64,000 bases of DNA, taken from positions 1,178,001 through 1,242,000 of the forward strand of contig CAVQCO010000007.1 in NCBI GenBank assembly GCA_963711065.1, in the 5' to 3' direction. The stretch comes from Bog-473 sp963711065 (lineage in GTDB: Bacteria > Actinomycetota > Acidimicrobiia > Acidimicrobiales > RAAP-2). The notes under the pieces are model-generated. The model searched no databases and had not been told where the DNA came from. It worked only from the letters and a program-made list of their open reading frames with translations. Below, piece by piece: positions 16,940 through 24,319 of this stretch. The position numbers and the translations under genes are program-made. How positions within the stretch are numbered: the first letter of the stretch is position 1; every line of letters starts with the position of its first letter.

Positions 16940-17485
16940 TCAGGCCTCCGGTGAAGGCGGAGACTGAGACTGACTGGTTGCCGCTGACTGAATCTCTGCC
17001 ACTCTGGTTTTGAAAGCCGCGAGTGGTGCGTTCTCTGAAACATGACCTGCGTTGCGTACGGCAGCCGCCCGAACAATTGCAATGAAGAACCAGGCGACCT
17101 CAAATCTGTCGACCGGGCCAGTGTAGTTGGTGCGCGAACTGACAACATAGGAGAGGCTGAGTCCGAGTAGGGCCACCGCTCCGATGATCGTCACCACGAA
17201 ATACCCAAGGACGCTTCGGCCGCCGTCGCTCCCGACACCCTCAAGGCAACGCTCTGCCATCGCACCGATTAGAAGCGCGCAAATGAAGAGGAAGGCTTCA
17301 CCGTTATCAAAGCTGGGCGTCCAGCCGTGGAGTACGAACAGCAGGAATGTCGGAATTCCTGCAGCGAGATACAGCCAAAGGATCCACTTCAGTTCTCGGG
17401 TGGTTAGTCGAAATGACGAAAATAACCGACCCAGAAATTGCCCACCCAAGACGGCAAGGGGAACGATCAGTAGCACTGGCATCAC
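16940..17485 (-). CDS. Membrane protein of unknown function
   Basis: A 181-residue protein starting GTG/ATG at 17485/17482. Four membrane segments can be seen: MMPVLLIVPLAVLGGQFLG, WILWLYLAAGIPTFLLFVL, FLFICALLIGAMA and LGYFVVTIIGAVALLGLSL. A cytoplasmic tail with Ala, Ser and Gln runs follows (IQSAATSQSQSPPSPEA). No conserved motif is recognised. It converges on the DUF2510 gene and marks the right edge of the cargo zone, before the phage-type operon. Confidence 0.55.
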   Translation of the reverse strand: MMPVLLIVPLAVLGGQFLGRLFSSFRLTTRELKWILWLYLAAGIPTFLLFVLHGWTPSFDNGEAFLFICALLIGAMAERCLEGVGSDGGRSVLGYFVVTIIGAVALLGLSLSYVVSSRTNYTGPVDRFEVAWFFIAIVRAAAVRNAGHVSENAPLAAFKTRVAEIQSAATSQSQSPPSPEA

Positions 17486-17630
17486 AAGCCCCCATCCACA
17501 CGAAGGTCCGAGATTCTGTGCTCACCGTATTGCCAATATGGGTTGCACCCCAAGCGAACTTCCCGGAGCCCGCCCCGACCCAAACATGAAGCGGATAGGG
17601 ACGAGCCAAAAGGAGAGCAGCACGTCTCAG

Positions 17631-17693
17631 TTCCCAGAGTTCCCCGAGTTCCCCGAGTTCCCCGAGTTCCCCGAGTTCCCCGAGTTCCCCGAG
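17631..17693. repeat. Tandem array of 9-base units TTCCCCGAG
   Basis: One variant unit (TTCCCAGAG) is followed by six perfect TTCCCCGAG units. Every frame stays open through it, giving EFP, VPR, GNS or RGT triplets. A two-unit relative (TTGCCCGAG) codes for the C-terminus of the secreted protein ending at 3903. Such an array can change length by slippage. It abuts the broken end of the phage operon. Confidence 0.85.
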
Positions 17694-17879
17694 TTATAGA
17701 ACGTCGGGAGCCCCGAGTTCTGATCGCAATGTGCCAACTGTGCAGACGCGTAAGCCCATCCGACCTCTCTGATGTCCGTCTCGCGCTGGGCATGAAATCA
17801 GCACGGTGATTGCGTCCTCGATGGCGCGCGCCACGATCGGGCTCGTAATCATTACGAACCGACCCTCGAGGTAGGCCAT
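17694..17879 (-). pseudogene. Truncated gene at the end of the phage-type operon
   Basis: The ATG at 17879 overlaps the terminase stop (TGATG), like the other junctions of this operon, and MAYLEGRFVMITSPIVARA looks like the start of a real protein. After about 40 codons the sequence loses character and ends at the 9-base array. The large terminase would be expected here; it is absent. The remnant is too short to name. Confidence 0.35.
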
Positions 17880-18430
17880 CAGGAGTCTCCGCCCGCACGC
17901 TGCCGGCGTAGCTCTTCGAGCTTGCCCTGCAGCTTGACCTCTGCGATACCCAAGCGGCTTCGGGCGGCATGGTTGAACCCGAGAAGGCCGGCGATGGAGT
18001 GGAGTTGCTTCTGGGCTGCCCGGAGCTCCCTCAGCAGAGGGTGTGGCACCTTCTTTTGCCCCACTACGTAGCCGGCTGGCGTCACGATGGGCTCGGTGAG
18101 GGTGACGCCGTCCTCCACGACGACCCGGCGCATCTCGCAGACCTCATCCCACGTCTGGCAGAGGTCCTCTAGTGCCATCAGGTCCAGGGCGCTCACCCAA
18201 AATGCGGACTCTTGAGCTCTGCGCCAGAGTTGGCGACCGTCAGGGCCCAAATCGAATGGCTCAGGCGCTCCGGCGGCCGACTCCAGCGCGATCGTCTCCG
18301 CTCGGGAAGGCAAGGGACGCCGGCCTGGGTTACCGAGCCTCCGCGTGAGCTCGATCGGGCGGCGCGGCGGGCCTGGCGGCGTCACGACAGGCACCCGCGG
18401 AGCGAAAACCGTCGATTTGCCCCTCGCCAA
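17879..18430 (-). CDS. terS: Phage terminase small subunit (P27 family)
   Basis: A 183-residue protein with the P27-type layout. A basic Pro-rich N-terminus (RRLGNPGRRPLP) is followed by LGPDGRQLWRRAQESAFWVSALDLMALEDLCQTW, the conserved helical block, and a long C-terminal helix with LLREL and RSRLGIAEVKLQ. In phages this protein recognises the packaging site and guides the large subunit. The start at 18430 overlaps the upstream gene by 49 bases; a GTG at 18394 would reduce this to 13. No large terminase follows, which is typical of satellites that redirect a helper's packaging, or of a decayed prophage. Confidence 0.75.
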   Translation of the reverse strand: MARGKSTVFAPRVPVVTPPGPPRRPIELTRRLGNPGRRPLPSRAETIALESAAGAPEPFDLGPDGRQLWRRAQESAFWVSALDLMALEDLCQTWDEVCEMRRVVVEDGVTLTEPIVTPAGYVVGQKKVPHPLLRELRAAQKQLHSIAGLLGFNHAARSRLGIAEVKLQGKLEELRRQRAGGDS

Positions 18431-18669
18431 AATCGAACCTGCGCCGAAAAAACTGGGGGGCGTTGCTGGTCATTTCTGCTGCCACCATCGGCGTCGCCAC
18501 CCGCCCCGGCGCCTTCTGTGTGCTGGGAGCGTCTCCGTGGGCCGTACGGCCGCGGCTCGAGCCGCCGGCAGTCCCGGCACGTCCGCTCGCCGGCTGGCAG
18601 CGACGTCGTACCGCCCCAAAGGACCTTTCCGCATCCCCCAGCGCACGGCGTATCGCGTCTGCGGGCCAT
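18382..18669 (-). CDS. Small zinc-ribbon-like phage protein
   Basis: A 95-residue protein whose ATG at 18669 overlaps the HNH stop (TGATG). Residues 1-35 carry CAGGCGKVLW and CRDCRR, two cysteine pairs in the spacing of a small zinc ribbon, as in short proteins that accompany HNH nucleases in actinophage genomes. The rest is basic and low in complexity. Probably a nucleic-acid-binding accessory of the packaging cassette; inferred from context. Confidence 0.6.
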   Translation of the reverse strand: MARRRDTPCAGGCGKVLWGGTTSLPAGERTCRDCRRLEPRPYGPRRRSQHTEGAGAGGDADGGSRNDQQRPPVFSAQVRFWRGANRRFSLRGCLS

Positions 18670-18932
18670 CACCAGATCCTTGAGCGGCGCTCGGGCGCCT
18701 TCTTCAGGTGTGGCGCCCCGCGGTTGCACTTGGCGTGCGACGGACCCAGGTACATCGTCCTGGACCGGTCATTGTCGGCGTGGTCGAGATCCCAGGGCGC
18801 CCCTGGCTCGATCCAACGGCCGCAGCGGGCACAGAGGACCTCGCCGGCCTGCACCTTGACGTCCCAAATCTTCCGCATGCGCTTGTGCTGGGCGCCGTAG
18901 CCGCGCAACCGGGTGCCTGACTTACTTGCCAT
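18669..18932 (-). CDS. HNH endonuclease, phage type
   Basis: An 87-residue HNH nuclease. ATG 18932 is preferred over TTG 18941 and follows GAAGG. The zinc knuckle CARCGRWIEPG, the DLDHADNDRS box (the central His motif) and the second knuckle HAKCNRGAP are complete. HNH proteins beside small terminases assist cos-type packaging cleavage in many phages. Order HNH - zinc ribbon - terS, all overlapping, supports a packaging module. Confidence 0.85.
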   Translation of the reverse strand: MASKSGTRLRGYGAQHKRMRKIWDVKVQAGEVLCARCGRWIEPGAPWDLDHADNDRSRTMYLGPSHAKCNRGAPHLKKAPERRSRIW

Positions 18933-19040
18933 TGGTTGCAACCTTCAGACCACGGGGAGGGAAGAAACCGTGCGGTCTGGGTCGCCCTGCGGCTGTGCTG
19001 CGATGCAGCAACCCGCCCCGGCATGCTGGGCTTTTGTGCA

Positions 19041-19226
19041 TCAGCCGACCGCCTCAGCGGCCAACTGCTTTACCGGGGCGACGTGACAGCAGGCAAGGTC
19101 GCCGCAGCTACACCACCAGCCGGTCGGTCCGCGGGTTACGTCATGGATACCGCCGGCAGCGTCCCGAACTCGAGCGACGACGGTGCGCTCGGTGGCGACC
19201 ACCAGATGAACGCCAGCGACCGTCAC
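19041..19226 (-). CDS. Small protein with a SWIM-like zinc motif
   Basis: A 61-residue product from a GTG at 19226 that overlaps the preceding stop (GTGA). The second half reads WWCSCGDLACCHVAPVK, close to the C-x-C-x(n)-C-x-H of SWIM zinc fingers. Its first half is a strand-rich lead (VHLVVATERTVVARVRD). Such small proteins occur in actinobacterial prophage early operons. Role unknown, probably DNA or protein binding. Confidence 0.5.
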   Translation of the reverse strand: MTVAGVHLVVATERTVVARVRDAAGGIHDVTRGPTGWWCSCGDLACCHVAPVKQLAAEAVG

Positions 19227-19492
19227 GCCGCCACCCTGACCCGCCCAGGACCCTGGTCCCCGCGGGGCCTAAGGTCCCTGGCCAGCACTTCTGCCCGGCC
19301 ACGTTCGGCAGCCCGCATCAGCGCCGGCTCGTTCGTCTGCGCTTCGACCAGCAAGCGGAACGTCGCCTCGCATCGCGATGCGAGGTTTCGACCCAACTGC
19401 ACGAAGTCGTCCTCGAGGTCAGGCGACGGTTCGTGGTGACGAGCGACCATGCCGGCGCCAGCAAGCTGTGGCCAATAGCGGTCGATCGTCAC
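19223..19492 (-). CDS. Hypothetical protein of the phage-type operon
   Basis: An 89-residue product from GTG 19492, overlapping the stop of the replication-like gene by GTGA, with CAGGAGG just upstream. It is helical and charged (DDFVQLGRNLASRCEATFRLLVEAQ), without membrane segments. No family recognised. Four-base overlaps on both sides are good evidence that it is translated. Confidence 0.5.
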   Translation of the reverse strand: MTIDRYWPQLAGAGMVARHHEPSPDLEDDFVQLGRNLASRCEATFRLLVEAQTNEPALMRAAERGRAEVLARDLRPRGDQGPGRVRVAA

Positions 19493-20094
19493 GACGCCTC
19501 CTGGCCGAAATAGCTATCCATTGCAGCCTTGCCAACGCTGCTCAGACCCTCGCGAGAGTTTTTTGATTTATCTGCGTCCGCTAGGGGTGATGGAGACGGA
19601 GATGGTGACGGTGATGGAGACGGAGATTCCTGAGATGGAATTCCATCTGGAAATGCCCTATCCCATTCGTCATCCCATGCCCCATCCGATAGGGCATCCT
19701 GCGCCTTGAGGCGGTGTATCTCAGCATCGACCGCAGTGCGGATCTTGGGCGACGAGATGTGTTTGACCTGCTCCAATGCGCCAGCGCGCGTCTTGCTGTT
19801 TCTCCAGACGCCGTCGTGACGGAGGAACGATCGGACGAGGAGCTCGTCCTGGTCGTAGTCGGCGACGACGAATCCGGCCTTCTCGAGCCGACTGATCGAC
19901 GCCCAAAGGGTCTGAATGGTCGTGTCTGCGGCCATACCGGCCCATCGCCCCAACGTCATCGGTAGAACGCCACACAGCGAGATTCCCGGTTGGCTGAACG
20001 CCAAGAAGTAGGTCCGCTGGTCTTCTTGTGAGAGCGCGGCGAACTCGCGGTTCGACCAGATGGTGACTTGGACGCGCGCTTCGCGACGGGGCAT
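19489..20094 (-). CDS. Phage replication-initiator-like winged-helix protein
   Basis: A 201-residue protein. Residues 1-115 match the pattern of actinobacterial prophage replication proteins: RVQVTIWSNREFAALSQEDQ, then TYFLAFSQPGISLCGVLPMT and ISRLEKAGFVVADYDQDELL, ending LVRSFLRHDGVW. A winged-helix DNA-binding domain is likely. The C-terminal part holds a run of seven Ser-Pro pairs, coded by a degenerate GGAGAT/GGTGAC repeat (19586-19629), and a basic tail. It should act at the element's replication origin, which I could not locate. Confidence 0.65.
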   Translation of the reverse strand: MPRREARVQVTIWSNREFAALSQEDQRTYFLAFSQPGISLCGVLPMTLGRWAGMAADTTIQTLWASISRLEKAGFVVADYDQDELLVRSFLRHDGVWRNSKTRAGALEQVKHISSPKIRTAVDAEIHRLKAQDALSDGAWDDEWDRAFPDGIPSQESPSPSPSPSPSPSPLADADKSKNSREGLSSVGKAAMDSYFGQEAS

Positions 20095-20324
20095 CAGGCA
20101 TCACCCCCACCCACGCCTATCGGTTGACCTATTGGGCCGGGCGTCGATAAGTCACCCGATAGAGCGGCCCTGATGCTGGCGCCGGCGGCCTTGACCATGG
20201 CTTCGTGGATGACCGCCTGCTCGGCCGGGGGGTGGACGGTGATGCCAGCCCCGCCACGATATCCCCGAGTGTCGATCATGTAGCAGAGTCCTCGGTCACA
20301 GAGGCGATGTGCCGACCGACTCAC
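20094..20324 (-). CDS. Hypothetical protein of the phage-type operon
   Basis: A 76-residue product, overlapping its neighbours by TGATG downstream and GTGA upstream. It has a cysteine pair (LCDRGLCYMIDTRG), then a helical segment (AEQAVIHEAMVKAAGASIRAA) and a Gly/Pro-rich tail. No family recognised. The tight overlaps support translation. Confidence 0.45.
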   Translation of the reverse strand: MSRSAHRLCDRGLCYMIDTRGYRGGAGITVHPPAEQAVIHEAMVKAAGASIRAALSGDLSTPGPIGQPIGVGGGDA

Positions 20325-20545
20325 CGTCGCCTTGACGCTCCGGTAGCTATCTCCGATCTGCCACGGTCGAAGTTCTTACCTTCAGCGTGTGGCCGCTGCT
20401 GGGGCCCCCATGTCCACCAGGCGAACCGGTGGCACCCCCAGCCATAGAACCCGATGTAGACCTCGACGTAGGTCAGCGTCCCGTCTTCGTGCGCCCGCAT
20501 CTCGTCAAGCATCCACTTCTGTAGGGCAGACAGTCCTCGGCCCAT
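20321..20545 (-). CDS. Small winged-helix-like protein of the phage-type operon
   Basis: A 74-residue product starting directly after the excisionase stop. MGRGLSALQKWMLDEM resembles the first helix of small phage DNA-binding proteins, and an aromatic stretch (YIGFYGWGCHRFAWWTW) follows. The tail is basic (RSEIATGASRRR). A DNA-binding role is possible; not shown. Confidence 0.45.
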   Translation of the reverse strand: MGRGLSALQKWMLDEMRAHEDGTLTYVEVYIGFYGWGCHRFAWWTWGPQQRPHAEGKNFDRGRSEIATGASRRR

Positions 20546-20794
20546 CTACGACGCCTCCGCTGTACCACCCTTGGCGATAAGCGTCTCGAGTGCCGACCGC
20601 GAAACGAGACGCCGCCGGCCGAGAGCGAAGCTCTCGAGTTGCCCGGACCTGATGAGGTTTCCAACCGTGTTCGGGTGGACATTCAGCTCCCAGGCCGCCT
20701 CACGAATCGTGAGAGCCATTCGGCCGGGTTGTGGCTGCTCGGCCTGGACGGGTGGGCGTCGACGATGCCGAACGCGGTTCGGGGACGGTGACAT
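20546..20794 (-). CDS. xis: Excisionase-like HTH protein of Element 1
   Basis: An 82-residue protein. ATG 20794 is chosen because AGGAG lies seven bases upstream; a longer frame to 20866 adds an implausible leader. The C-terminal half is a MerR/excisionase-type helix-turn-helix: LTIREAAWELNVHPNTVGNL, then IRSGQLESFALGRRRLVSR, the HTH_17 pattern. It is the first gene of the leftward operon and lies about 250 bases from attR. It should direct excision with the integrase at 7272, and may also repress. Confidence 0.8.
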   Translation of the reverse strand: MSPSPNRVRHRRRPPVQAEQPQPGRMALTIREAAWELNVHPNTVGNLIRSGQLESFALGRRRLVSRSALETLIAKGGTAEAS

Positions 20795-20987
20795 GACTAA
20801 CTCCTGAGTGTCGGCGGTGGTCCCGAATGGGGACTGGAGTGGTGCTCCTAACGCCAGTGTGAGCACATGGGTGTCTTCAGCCGGTCGACCGAAAAGAGAG
20901 GGTTACAACGTCAGGCCACGCGCCACAACGCCAGCCCACGGGGCAAAAGTTGAAAAAGGTGCCCGCGGTTCGTTGTCAGAAGGATTT

Positions 20988-21007
20988 GCTCCCCCAACTG
21001 CTCCCCC
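20988..21007 (+). promoter_or_regulatory. Putative integrase arm site, right end
   Basis: GCTCCCCCAACTGCTCCCCC is identical to 7202-7221 and lies 45 bases inside attR. The extended ATTTGCTCCCCCA also matches the inverted half-site at 7177-7189. Matching sites on both sides of attP are what a heterobivalent integrase needs. Confidence 0.55.
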
Positions 21008-21052
21008 ACCGGGTCTGGCATCCGCTCAGCACCTCAAAAAGTGCCTCTGAAC

Positions 21053-21128
21053 TGGTGGGCCGTAGAGGACTCGAACCTCTGACCCCTTGCGCGTCATGCA
21101 AGTGCGCTACCAACTGCGCCAACGGCCC
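21053..21128 (-). tRNA. tRNA-Val (GAC), with encoded CCA; attachment site of Element 1
   Basis: The cloverleaf is complete: acceptor GGGCCGT/ACGGCCC, D arm GCGC-GCGC, anticodon stem CTTGC/GCAAG with loop ATGACGC (anticodon GAC), T arm GAGG..CCTC with TTCGAGT, A73 and CCA. Bases 21053-21100 are repeated at 7060-7107. The 3' half now present came from the element and restores the gene. Confidence 0.95.
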
Positions 21129-21224
21129 GTTCCGGGAGACCTTACCACCCGACCAATTCCGCCCTTCGCAGGTCACGGGCACCGAGGGCCACACACCCCG
21201 GAGCCTGTCCGTACAATTGCGGCC

Positions 21225-22061
21225 GTGACGCAGACCACTGCCGTGAGCCCGCTTCCGGAGATGGAGGAGCACCTCCGCCGGATCGCCGAGGACGGGTACA
21301 CCGTCCTGCCCGATGCCATCGAGCCCGAACTGGTGGACGAGATCGGCGACGCCCTCCTCAAGCTGGAGCGCGACCTGGGCACCGTCCCGGCGGACAACCT
21401 CTTCGAGGGGTTGCACACCATGCGGGTCTACAACCTCCTGGTCCACGGCGAGACGTTCCAGAAGATCCCCGTGCACCCCAATGTGCTGCCGGTCGTCGAG
21501 GGTGTGCTCGACCCGGGGCTCTTGATCTCGTCCCTGTCCTCCATCGCCATCGGCCCCGACGAGCAGGCGCAGCCGGTGCACGCCGACGACCAGCTGATCC
21601 CGCTGCCTCGTCCGCACGTCCCGATCATCTGCAACACCATGTGGGCCATCACCGACTTCACCGAGGAGAACGGTGCGACGCGCCTGGTCCCGGGCAGCCA
21701 CCTGCGTGAAGAGCCGCCGAACCCGCTCGAGCTCTACGACACCATCCCGGCCGAGATGTCCAAGGGCAGCGTGCTGGTGTGGGTGGGCAGCCTCTGGCAC
21801 GGCGGGGGCGCCAACCGGACCGACCAGCGGCGGGTGGGCATCGCCATGAATTACTGCGCCGGCTACATCCGGCAACAGGAGAACCAGCAGCTCGGTGTGC
21901 CGCCCGCCCTCGTCAAGACCTTCCCGCGGCGCCTCCAGGAGCTGGTGGGCTACTCGGTCTACAACGGCCTCGTCGGGCACATCGACAAGGCACACCCCGC
22001 CAAGATCGTCCTCGCGGGGGACGAGGGCGTCGACATGGTCTGGGATCTGCTGAAGATCTGA
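21225..22061 (+). CDS. Phytanoyl-CoA dioxygenase (PhyH) family protein
   Basis: A 278-residue non-haem Fe(II)/2-oxoglutarate oxygenase. GTG 21225 is taken as start; an upstream frame would run into the tRNA. The double-stranded beta-helix motifs are present: VHADDQ supplies the His and Asp iron ligands, LWHGGGANRTDQRR supplies the distal His and the Arg for 2-oxoglutarate. The stretch ATRLVPGSH is typical of PhyH members. Substrate cannot be read from the sequence; members act on fatty acyl chains or small natural products. It converges on the exonuclease gene with only four bases between. Confidence 0.85.
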   Translation: MTQTTAVSPLPEMEEHLRRIAEDGYTVLPDAIEPELVDEIGDALLKLERDLGTVPADNLFEGLHTMRVYNLLVHGETFQKIPVHPNVLPVVEGVLDPGLLISSLSSIAIGPDEQAQPVHADDQLIPLPRPHVPIICNTMWAITDFTEENGATRLVPGSHLREEPPNPLELYDTIPAEMSKGSVLVWVGSLWHGGGANRTDQRRVGIAMNYCAGYIRQQENQQLGVPPALVKTFPRRLQELVGYSVYNGLVGHIDKAHPAKIVLAGDEGVDMVWDLLKI

Positions 22062-22065
22062 TCGG

Positions 22066-22800
22066 TCAGGCCGCCGGGGGCAGCGCCGCCGGCGCCACCG
22101 GCCACTCGTAGTCGCGCCGGTCGATCGGGATCATGCCCTGGGCGATGCGCCACTCGTCGTAGACGTGCGACCACTCCCGGTGCCAACGAGTCTGGTCGAG
22201 ATGGAGCTGGGCCAAATCGCACTTCGACAAAGCGTCGTAGCGCGCCGCCAGTGCGAAGAGCACCTCGACCGATGCGATCGCATCGACCGACGCGTCGTGC
22301 GGTCGCCCGATGCTGACCCCGTAGAGGCCGCAGAGGTCGACCAGGGTTCGCCTGCCCTCGCGGTCGGGGTCGAAGTGGCGGTCGATCACGCCCGCGTCGA
22401 GCACGGGCCCGCGCCAGCCTCGCTCGACGATGCCGCCACCGAGCAGCAGCTTGGCCTGTGTGTCGAGAATGGTGAGGTCGTAGTCGAGCTTCATGCCGGC
22501 CAGTGGCATCCCTCGCCTGCTGGCCGACACCACGGCGTCGGTCACGAGCCCGATCGCCTCGGGCAGAGGCATGCCCTCGCCACGCGCCTGCTCGGTCGTG
22601 ATCCCATGGACCTCGGTCGCCTCCGCAGGGATCTCACGGCCCGGGTCGATGAGGCCGGACCAGCTCGTGCGCACCACACCGCCGACCACCCGCACCAGCG
22701 CGTAGGAGACCGGGACGTCGTTGAAGCGATCGATCCCGGTCGTCTCGAAGTCGAGGCCGAGCACCTCGCTGTCGACCCAGCTGGCCATGTGGGCGAGCAT
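22066..22800 (-). CDS. DEDDh 3'-5' exonuclease (DnaQ/epsilon-like)
   Basis: A 244-residue exonuclease. The first acidic motif is VLGLDFETTGID, the second region has MKLDYDLTILD, and the third is HDASVDAIAS with the His and final Asp of the DEDDh type. EIPAEATEVHGITTEQA is a conserved block of DnaQ relatives. The C-terminus carries an extra 50 residues rich in Trp and His (TRWHREWSHVYDEWR). It is a stand-alone enzyme, probably for repair or RNA/DNA trimming. ATG 22788 is an alternative start. Confidence 0.85.
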   Translation of the reverse strand: MLAHMASWVDSEVLGLDFETTGIDRFNDVPVSYALVRVVGGVVRTSWSGLIDPGREIPAEATEVHGITTEQARGEGMPLPEAIGLVTDAVVSASRRGMPLAGMKLDYDLTILDTQAKLLLGGGIVERGWRGPVLDAGVIDRHFDPDREGRRTLVDLCGLYGVSIGRPHDASVDAIASVEVLFALAARYDALSKCDLAQLHLDQTRWHREWSHVYDEWRIAQGMIPIDRRDYEWPVAPAALPPAA

Positions 22801-22840
22801 GCCAGCGGGCTGTGACAGAGGCGCGGATACCCGCCGAGCC

Positions 22841-24205
22841 TCAGATCACGCCCTCGTCCATCATTGCGTCGGCCACCTTGGAGAAGCCCGCCACGTTCGC
22901 TCCGACCACGTAGTCGTCCGGATGGCCGTACTCCGCGGCGGCGGTCCGGGTGGTCGCGTGGACGGACGCCACGATCCGGCGAAGCCGGGCGTCCACCTGC
23001 GCCGACGACCACGGGAGGTGTTCGGCATCCTGCGTCATCTCGAGGCCCGAGACGGCCACTCCGCCCGCGTTGACCGCCTTGCTGGGCCCGTAGAGGATGC
23101 CCGACTTCCGGAAGATCTCGACACTCTCGGGCCTGGTCGGCATGTTGGCACCCTCGGCGACGAGGATGACGCCCCCCTCGACCAGGGCGCGTGCGTCCTT
23201 TGCGGCGATCTCGTTCTGCGTGGCCGAGGGGAAGGCACAGTCGGCCGGGACGGCCCACAACGGATTGTGATCGCCTCTGACGGCCGGGGTGTAGAGCACG
23301 GCCGGGTACCGCTCGGCGTACTCGCTGATGCGCCCGCGCCGCACGTTCTTCAGTTGGAGGATCCACTCGAGCTTCTCTTCGTCGATCCCGTCGGGGTCGA
23401 CGACGAAGCCGTCGGAGTCCGACAGGCTGATGGGGACCGCCCCCACCTCAATCAGCTTGGCCGCCGTGTACTGCGCGACGTTCCCGCTGCCCGAGATCAG
23501 ACACCGCTTGCCAGCCAGACTCTGGCCACGGGTACCGAGCATCTCCTCGGCGAAGTAGACGGCACCGAAACCGGTCGCCTCGGAGCGGACCAGTGACCCG
23601 CCCCATTCGGGACCCTTGCCCGTGAGCGCGCCGGTGAACTGGTTGGTGATGCGCTTGTACTGGCCGAAGAGGTAGCCGATCTCGCGGGCCCCCACGCCGA
23701 TGTCGCCCGCCGGGATGTCCGTGAACTGACCGATGTGGCGATACAACTCCGTCATGAACGACTGGCAGAAGCGGCGCACCTCGTTCTCGCTCCTGCCCTT
23801 CGGGTCGAAGTCCGCGCCACCCTTGGCCCCACCGATCGGGAGCCCGGTGAGCGAATTCTTGAGCGTCTGCTCGAAGGCCAAGAACTTGAGCAGGCCAAGA
23901 TTCACGGTGGGATCGAAGCGCAAGCCACCCTTGAAAGGACCGAGTGCGCTGTTCATCTGCACGCGGTAGCCGAGGTTGATCCGGACCTCCCCCGCGTCGT
24001 CCACCCAGGTGACACGGAACACGATGATGCGCTCGGGCTCCACCATCCGCTCGAGCACCTTGGCCTGCCGGATTTCGGGGCGTCGCTCGACCAGGGCTCC
24101 GAGGGACGCCAGCACCTCGCCCACCGCCTGATGGAACTCGGGCTCGTCGGGATGCTTGGCGATGACGTCGCGGAGCAGCGTGTCGAGATAGGCGGCAGCC
24201 GTCAT
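22841..24205 (-). CDS. gdhA: NADP-type glutamate dehydrogenase
   Basis: A 454-residue enzyme for reductive amination of 2-oxoglutarate to glutamate. The start MTAAAYLDTLL at 24205 is preferred to 24229. Family motifs are complete: GPFKGGLRFDP, the glutamate/dehydrogenase signature LPIGGAKGGADFDP with its catalytic lysine, GVGAREIGYLFGQYKR, and the Rossmann motif ISGSGNVAQYTAAKL followed by SDSDGF, as in NADP-linked hexameric forms. Length is normal. GlnD at 37352 belongs to the same nitrogen network but is not linked in an operon. Confidence 0.95.
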   Translation of the reverse strand: MTAAAYLDTLLRDVIAKHPDEPEFHQAVGEVLASLGALVERRPEIRQAKVLERMVEPERIIVFRVTWVDDAGEVRINLGYRVQMNSALGPFKGGLRFDPTVNLGLLKFLAFEQTLKNSLTGLPIGGAKGGADFDPKGRSENEVRRFCQSFMTELYRHIGQFTDIPAGDIGVGAREIGYLFGQYKRITNQFTGALTGKGPEWGGSLVRSEATGFGAVYFAEEMLGTRGQSLAGKRCLISGSGNVAQYTAAKLIEVGAVPISLSDSDGFVVDPDGIDEEKLEWILQLKNVRRGRISEYAERYPAVLYTPAVRGDHNPLWAVPADCAFPSATQNEIAAKDARALVEGGVILVAEGANMPTRPESVEIFRKSGILYGPSKAVNAGGVAVSGLEMTQDAEHLPWSSAQVDARLRRIVASVHATTRTAAAEYGHPDDYVVGANVAGFSKVADAMMDEGVI

Positions 24206-24319
24206 GGCTCCAAGTCTGGCCAGACCCATCCCCGGCGATTAGGACCGAAGGTCACATCCTCGGAACGGGCCGGCCCGGACGCACCCCCCGGCTGCGTCCT
24301 CCGCCGCTACGGTCTTCTC

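Larger units (their letters stand above)
7060..21100. mobile_element. Element 1: 14-kb island integrated in tRNA-Val
   Basis: A 48-base direct repeat of the tRNA-Val 3' half is found at 7060-7107 and, inside the intact tRNA, at 21053-21100. Just inside each end is the 20-mer GCTCCCCCAACTGCTCCCCC (7202 and 20988). The integrase points right from the left end and the excisionase points left from the right end, so in a circular form they would diverge from the joined attachment site. The right third is a phage-type early operon; the middle carries envelope and Rhs-tip cargo and an IS630 insertion. No portal, capsid, tail or large terminase gene is seen, so it is a satellite-like or eroded prophage. 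Confidence 0.85.

Noticed and set aside
17631..17693. Possible CRISPR array
   Set aside because: Units are 9 bases head to tail with no spacers and no cas genes; a simple tandem repeat.
19586..19629. Minisatellite of GGAGAT/GGTGAC units as a separate feature
   Set aside because: It simply codes for the Ser-Pro run in the replication-like protein.
23735..24319. N-terminal extension of the GH92 frame
   Set aside because: It lies antisense to gdhA; ATG 24320 gives a proper signal peptide.
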